Positions 11,839-15,234 of a DNA stretch of 15,234 nucleotides are shown here, piece after piece (position 1 is the first letter of the stretch; each line of letters begins with the position of its first letter). Source of the stretch: Propionicimonas sp. (GTDB taxonomy: Bacteria > Actinomycetota > Actinomycetes > Propionibacteriales > Propionibacteriaceae); assembly GCA_031119515.1 (NCBI GenBank), contig JAVHXR010000023.1, positions 1 to 15,234 on the forward strand. Direction: 5' to 3'. The notes beneath the pieces were generated by a model. That model saw only the letters and a list, made by a program, of their open reading frames with translations. It did not search any database and was not told the origin of the DNA. Position numbers and translations under genes: made by a program.

Positions 11839-12750
11839 TCAGAAGACCGCGGCCGGTTCGGGCGGACTGGTCGCGGAGAGGGTCGCGTCCGGATCCAGCC
11901 GGCGGGCCTGGCGGTAGTCGCGGACCAGCCACGGCCAGTCGGTCTGGACGGCGTCCACGCCCAGGTCGAACAGCGGCCCGTAGGCGGTGTCGGGGCCCTG
12001 CAGGATCGCGAGCTCGTCGTCCAGGCCGCCGAACAGCGGGACGCCGGTGGTGAGGGTCTCGGTGTTCACGAAGCAGAACACCCCGAGGCGGTGGAACTCC
12101 TCGATCACTTCCGCGCTGAACCACGGGTGGTGCTGGGTGGTGGTGATCAGCTCGACGCCGACAGTGTTCAGCGCGGGGTCACCGACCGTCCGGTAGACAT
12201 CGTCGGGAGAGGCGCAGATCGGCACGAACGGGTACTTCACACCGAACTCGCGCAACCGGGCGAGCGCCATGTCGTCCCAGGCCGGGCACTTCAGGATTAG
12301 CTGGTCGGCCATGCTGAGCCCCCGCAGCGCCCGCAGCAGCTGCGGCCAACGCCACCAGGACCGGTCGATGTTGAACAACGTCTGGCCGCGGAAGGTCTCG
12401 AGCAGCGGCAACAGCCGCTCGACGCTGGTGCGGCGCCCCGGCCGGTCGACCCACTGGTAGGAGAGCTTGTCGATCTCGGCCGCGCTGAGGGTCTGCAGGT
12501 TGGCGTCGACGCCGAGCAGCTCGGCCTCGTCGCCGTCGTGGAAACAGTAGAACTCCCCGTCCCGGGAGGCGGCCACGTCGATCTCGATGACGTCCGCGCC
12601 GCTGCGCAGGGCGGCCCTCACCGCCAGTTCGGTGTTGTCCGCGATGCTGGCGTGGCCCGAGCCGCGGTGCGCGACGACCAGGGTGCCGACCTGCGAGAGC
12701 TTGTCGTTGATGCGAGCGTTCAGGGCCGCGAACTGAGGTTGACCGAACAC
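11839..12750 (-). CDS. Glycerophosphodiester phosphodiesterase-family protein, 303 aa
   Basis: This GDPD-family TIM-barrel hydrolase cleaves glycerophosphodiesters to sn-glycerol 3-phosphate and an alcohol, using a metal ion. The catalytic pattern is present: AHRG (27-30), DNTE (38-41, so N39 and E41), VIEIDVAASRDGEFYCFHD (54-72, with metal/acid residues E56, D58 and H71), and VDAVQTDWPW near residue 270. The start is GTG 12750 (MFGQPQF), set by an excellent AAAGGAGGTG ribosome site at 12764-12755. There is no signal peptide, so it is probably cytoplasmic, unlike secreted GlpQ. The family also includes enzymes acting on other phosphodiesters or on lysophospholipids, so the exact substrate is open. 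It lies downstream of the citrate synthase gene but has its own likely promoter. Confidence 0.88.
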   Translation of the reverse strand: MFGQPQFAALNARINDKLSQVGTLVVAHRGSGHASIADNTELAVRAALRSGADVIEIDVAASRDGEFYCFHDGDEAELLGVDANLQTLSAAEIDKLSYQWVDRPGRRTSVERLLPLLETFRGQTLFNIDRSWWRWPQLLRALRGLSMADQLILKCPAWDDMALARLREFGVKYPFVPICASPDDVYRTVGDPALNTVGVELITTTQHHPWFSAEVIEEFHRLGVFCFVNTETLTTGVPLFGGLDDELAILQGPDTAYGPLFDLGVDAVQTDWPWLVRDYRQARRLDPDATLSATSPPEPAAVF

Positions 12751-12810
12751 TTCCCACCTCCTTTGGCCGACGCCGGACGCCGGTCAGGGGTGGTCGGCGT
12801 CGACATCTCG

Positions 12811-12816
12811 ATCATA
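12811..12816 (-). promoter_or_regulatory. Probable -10 (TATGAT) of the GDPD gene
   Basis: On the minus strand TATGAT (12816-12811) sits about 60 nt before the GTG start, in the most AT-rich part of the gap. No strong -35 is found at 17 bp, so this is a tentative promoter. Confidence 0.35.
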
Positions 12817-12876
12817 GTCAGCGGATACCCAACGCGTACCTGCACCAATCACACGGTGCACACACGTCCCGGGCGT

Positions 12877-12906
12877 CCGAACGCCCGCCCCGATCCGGGG
12901 GTTCGG
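12877..12906 (-). terminator. Hairpin downstream of citrate synthase
   Basis: CCGAAC (12877-12882) pairs with GTTCGG (12901-12906). Inside, CCCCG (12888-12892) pairs with CGGGG (12896-12900), leaving a 5-nt bulge. It lies 45 nt past the citrate synthase stop on the minus strand, where a terminator is expected. Confidence 0.5.
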
Positions 12907-12950
12907 CGGCAGCCGTCCGGCGTGGTGTGGAAGGATGCCTCGTCCGCGTC

Positions 12951-14246
12951 TCAGCCGCGCTGGTCGATCGGGACGTAGTCCCGCATGGTCTCGCCGATGT
13001 ACACCTGCCGCGGCCGGTTGATCTTGGTGGCCGGGTCGTTGTACTGCTCCCGGTAGTGCGCGATCCAGCCCGGCAGCCGGCCCAGCGCGAACAGCACCGT
13101 GAACATGTTCTGCGGGAACCCCATCGCCTGGTAGATCAGTCCGGTGTAGAAGTCCACGTTGGGGTAGAGCTTCCGCTCCTGGAAGTACGGGTCGGCCAGG
13201 GCCGCCTCCTCCAGGGCCATCGCGATGTCCAGCAGCTCGTCGTTGCCCGTCATCCGCTTGAGGATCGCGTCGGCGTGCTTCTTCACGATCGCGGCGCGTG
13301 GGTCGTAGTTCTTGTAGACCCGGTGGCCGAAGCCCATCAGCTTGGTGGTGTCCTTCTTGTCCTTCACCTTGTTGACGTAGGACTGGACGTCGCCGCCCTC
13401 GTCCCGGATGTCCTGCAGCATCTCCAGCACCGCCTGGTTGGCGCCGCCGTGCAGCGGGCCGGACAGCGCGCTCACCCCGGCGGCGACCGAGACGTAGATG
13501 TTCGCGCCGGAGGAACCCACCATCCGGACGGTCGACGTGGAGCAGTTCTGCTCATGGTCGGCGTGGAGGACGAGCAGGACGTCGAGGGCCCGGGTGACGG
13601 CGTCGTCGAAGGGGTACGGCCCGGTCGGCAGCCCGAACGACATCCGCAGGAAGTTCTCGATGTAGGACAGCGACGAGTCGGCGTACAGGAACGGCTGGCC
13701 GACGGAACTCTTGTAGCCGTAGGCGGCCAGCGTCGGCATCTGGCCGAGCAGCCGGTAGGTGTCGTCCTGGAGGGTCTCCTCCGGGGTCATCGTCCGTCCG
13801 GTCCGGGCGGAGGCCACGAAGGTCGACAGCGCGTTCAGGCCCGCTGCGAGTACCGGCATGGGGTGGGAGCGGCGCGGGAACGAGCGGTAGAGCTCGCGCA
13901 GCCGCTCGTCCAGCAGGTGGTAGCCGGAGATCCGGGCGGTGAAGTCGGCCAGCTGGGCGGCGGAGGGGAGCTCTCCGTACAGCACGAGGTAGGACACCTC
14001 GAGGAAGCTCGACTGTTCAGCCAGTTGCTCGATCGGGTAGCCGCGGTACCGCAGGATGCCGGCGTCCCCGTCGATGAAGGTGATGCCCGAGCGGCAGGAG
14101 GCGGTGTTGGCGAAGCCCACGTCAAGGGTGGTGTCGCCGGTGGCGGCCAGCAGCTTGGTGATGTCGTAGCCGTTGTTGCCCAACGTCGATGGGACCAACG
14201 GCAGGTCGAGGGTCACATCGTCGTGGCTGAACACAGCGTTCTTCAT
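12951..14246 (-). CDS. gltA: Citrate synthase, type II (hexameric-like), 431 aa
   Basis: This enzyme condenses acetyl-CoA with oxaloacetate to form citrate, the first step of the TCA cycle, in the cytoplasm. The start is ATG 14246 (MKNAVFSHDD), because AGGAGGA lies 4-5 nt upstream; a frame extension to 14306 lacks such a site. Catalytic residues are all in place: LHADHEQNCSTSTVR (227-241, His231), GPLHGGANQAV (263-273, His266), GFGHRVYKNYDPR (305-317, His308 and Arg317) and LYPNVDFYTG (360-369, Asp365). They correspond to E. coli His229, His264, His305, Arg314 and Asp362. The length matches the Gram-negative/actinobacterial type II family of about 430 residues. It diverges from the YceI gene across a 202-nt gap. 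Confidence 0.97.
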   Translation of the reverse strand: MKNAVFSHDDVTLDLPLVPSTLGNNGYDITKLLAATGDTTLDVGFANTASCRSGITFIDGDAGILRYRGYPIEQLAEQSSFLEVSYLVLYGELPSAAQLADFTARISGYHLLDERLRELYRSFPRRSHPMPVLAAGLNALSTFVASARTGRTMTPEETLQDDTYRLLGQMPTLAAYGYKSSVGQPFLYADSSLSYIENFLRMSFGLPTGPYPFDDAVTRALDVLLVLHADHEQNCSTSTVRMVGSSGANIYVSVAAGVSALSGPLHGGANQAVLEMLQDIRDEGGDVQSYVNKVKDKKDTTKLMGFGHRVYKNYDPRAAIVKKHADAILKRMTGNDELLDIAMALEEAALADPYFQERKLYPNVDFYTGLIYQAMGFPQNMFTVLFALGRLPGWIAHYREQYNDPATKINRPRQVYIGETMRDYVPIDQRG

Positions 14247-14270
14247 CGGGTCCTCCTGCGAGATCGCCCC

Positions 14271-14300
14271 GCCCGCAGCGCCGCTGGCGGATCTGCGGGC
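14271..14300 (-). promoter_or_regulatory. Hairpin in the citrate synthase leader
   Basis: GCCCGCAG (14271-14278) pairs with CTGCGGGC (14293-14300), with an inner CGCC/GGCG (14279-14282, 14286-14289) and a 3-nt bulge. It ends 25 nt before the start codon of gltA on the minus strand. A weak -10, TATGGT, lies at 14307-14302. If it is real, the hairpin would be near the 5' end of the message. Confidence 0.35.
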
Positions 14301-14380
14301 CACCATACACGCGCCGAACGCGGGAGAGGACTGCCTGTCCCGGGCCAGAAACCGCCCCTTGACGAGTGGCGCCGAGGCAG

Positions 14381-14425
14381 ATAGTTGACTATTGAATCAT
14401 TGAGAAGTACATTATTGACCGTTGA
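14381..14425 (+). promoter_or_regulatory. YceI promoter with two TTGAC-N2-TTGA boxes
   Basis: TTGACT (14385-14390), a 17-bp spacer and TACATT (14408-14413) make a near-consensus promoter. ATAGT-TG-ACTAT (14381-14392) is a palindrome over the -35. TTGACTATTGA (14385-14395) and TTGACCGTTGA (14415-14425) are direct copies with a 30-bp step, the second covering the expected transcription start. This layout suits repression, for example by a MarR-type regulator, which would be encoded elsewhere. Confidence 0.6.
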
Positions 14426-14448
14426 GCTTACCCCTTGAGAGGACCATC

Positions 14449-15015
14449 ATGACCGCCACCGTCGAGACCCAGGGCATCACCAGCCTGAAGGGCACCTACT
14501 CCCTCGATCCCAGCCACTCCCGGGTCGGCTTCGTCGCCCGCCACGCCATGGTGACCAAGGTCCGCGGCGCCTTCAACGACCTCGCCGGCACCGCCACCAT
14601 CGATGGCGCGAACCCCTCCGCCTCCACCCTCGAGGTGACCATCCAGACCGCCAGCATCGACACCCGCGACGCCAACCGCGACGGCCACCTGCGCTCGGCC
14701 GACTTCTTCGACGCCGAGACCTACCCGACCATCTCCTTCGTTGCGACCGGCTTCGAGCTGACCGACGCGGCAACCGTCGCCGTGACCGGTGACCTCACCA
14801 TCAAGGGCGTCACCAAGCCCGTCACCGTCCCCTTCGAGTTCGGCGGCGCCGCGCTCGACCCGTTCGGCAACCAGCGGATCGGCTTCGAGGGCTCGGTCGT
14901 CGTCAACCGCAAGGACTGGGGCCTGACCTGGAACGCCGCGCTGGAGACCGGTGGCGTGCTGGTGAGCGAGAAGGTGACCCTCGAGTTCGAGGTCTCCGCC
15001 ATCAAGGCCGCCTGA
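14449..15015 (+). CDS. YceI-family lipid-binding-like protein, 188 aa
   Basis: The YceI fold is an eight-stranded lipocalin-like barrel that binds isoprenoid or other amphiphilic lipids. GTYSLDPSHSRVGFVARHAM (15-34), VRGAFNDLAGTATID (38-52), RDGHLRSADFFDAETYPTISF (about 77-97) and TGDLTIKGVTKPVTVPFEF (about 111-129) are the family signatures. The start is ATG 14449, with GAGAGGA 5 nt upstream (14437-14443). There is no signal peptide, unlike E. coli YceI, so a cytoplasmic form is likely. It is the only gene under the promoter at 14385. The physiological ligand and role are not known from the sequence. Confidence 0.93.
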   Translation: MTATVETQGITSLKGTYSLDPSHSRVGFVARHAMVTKVRGAFNDLAGTATIDGANPSASTLEVTIQTASIDTRDANRDGHLRSADFFDAETYPTISFVATGFELTDAATVAVTGDLTIKGVTKPVTVPFEFGGAALDPFGNQRIGFEGSVVVNRKDWGLTWNAALETGGVLVSEKVTLEFEVSAIKAA

Positions 15016-15070
15016 CCCCAGCCTGGGATCCTGCCGTCGGTCGCCGCCGCGCGCCGAGGGCCAGCGTTCA

Positions 15071-15175
15071 TCGTCGAGGGCCACCCTTCATCGGGGTGGC
15101 CCTCGCTGCGTCGCGACCCGGAGACCGGCTGTCGGCGCAGGAGGCTGGCTGTCGGGAGGAACGGACAGCTGTCGG
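15071..15175. repeat. Dispersed intergenic module, copy B, with 12-bp hairpin
   Basis: This is the second copy of the module at 8108-8202. TTCATCG occurs at 15067 and 15087 (20-nt step), framing the unit TTCATCGTCGAGGGCCACCC. CGAGGGCCACCC (15075-15086) and GGGTGGCCCTCG (15094-15105) form a perfect 12-bp stem with a 7-nt loop, which can act as the terminator of the YceI gene. GCTGTCGG then recurs at 15128, 15148 and 15168, again with a 20-nt step. Confidence 0.65.
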
Positions 15176-15213
15176 TGGCGGGGAACTCCCTCGGCGGCAG
15201 GGGCGCTCGCAGG

Positions 15214-15234
15214 TAGAGTCTGGCCATGGCTGAA
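15214..15234 (+). CDS. Leaderless gene start at the right edge (partial, MAE...)
   Basis: TAGAGT (15214-15219) is a good -10, and the ATG at 15226 falls exactly where transcription should start, 6 nt on. No Shine-Dalgarno is present. Coding would begin at 15226 (Met-Ala-Glu) and run out of the window. The product is unknown. Confidence 0.45.

Noticed and set aside
14246..14306. Citrate synthase start 20 codons further upstream
   Set aside because: The extension has no ribosome site and is not family-like, while ATG 14246 has AGGAGGA at the right distance.
12927..14384. Plus-strand open frame of 485 codons opposite citrate synthase
   Set aside because: Antisense shadow; the minus strand carries every catalytic residue of citrate synthase.

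Overview
The window is very GC-rich, densely coding DNA whose reading frames have the strong third-position G/C bias of a high-GC actinobacterium. Four things suggest a Nocardioides-like member of the Nocardioidaceae: a membrane LysM/BTAD protein of the kind that accompanies actinobacterial Tad pilus loci, a large MalT-like LuxR regulator, frequent leaderless starts, and dispersed intergenic hairpin repeats. The taxon is an inference, not a database result.

Left region (1-3209, plus strand): the C-terminal piece of a TadE-like pilus protein is fused by a 1-nt stop/start overlap to a 971-residue membrane protein with two LysM domains and a C-terminal winged-helix/BTAD-like region. Upstream lies a compact divergent promoter around the palindrome CTGACA-CC-TGTCAG, with the start of a minus-strand gene leaving the window on the left. 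A 284-residue uncharacterised protein (4066-3212, minus) meets the LysM/BTAD gene tail to tail.

Middle region (4080-8484): an intergenic stretch with three copies of a CTGTGAG.../...CTCACAG hairpin repeat comes first. It is followed by a 217-residue protein resembling a domain associated with GMC-oxidoreductase/cholesterol-oxidase proteins, then by a 930-residue LuxR-family ATPase regulator. The last two genes share a 15-nt promoter-proximal element (AATTGCGCACAGACG) and the same -10 (TAGCAT), so they are probably co-regulated. A 471-bp repeat- and hairpin-rich gap (8014-8484) precedes a covalent-flavin (BBE/6-HDNO-like) FAD oxidoreductase.

Right-centre region (9883-11838): a strong terminator is followed by a clear promoter driving a small-gene cluster. 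It holds a 29-residue peptide with a near-perfect Shine-Dalgarno, a structured stretch, a 121-residue unknown protein, a 12-bp hairpin, and a two-domain GNAT acetyltransferase. This is the least explained arrangement in the window. A 13-bp perfect hairpin separates it from a convergent glycerophosphodiester phosphodiesterase gene.

Right region (11839-15234): the GDPD-family gene and a type II citrate synthase (gltA) lie on the minus strand. A YceI-family gene diverges from gltA, with a well-formed promoter overlapped by two TTGAC-N2-TTGA boxes 30 bp apart. Beyond it, a second copy of the intergenic repeat seen at 8108-8202 precedes a leaderless gene start at the right edge (15226). The FAD oxidoreductase, GDPD, citrate synthase and YceI genes are ordinary accessory or housekeeping functions with no evident shared pathway.
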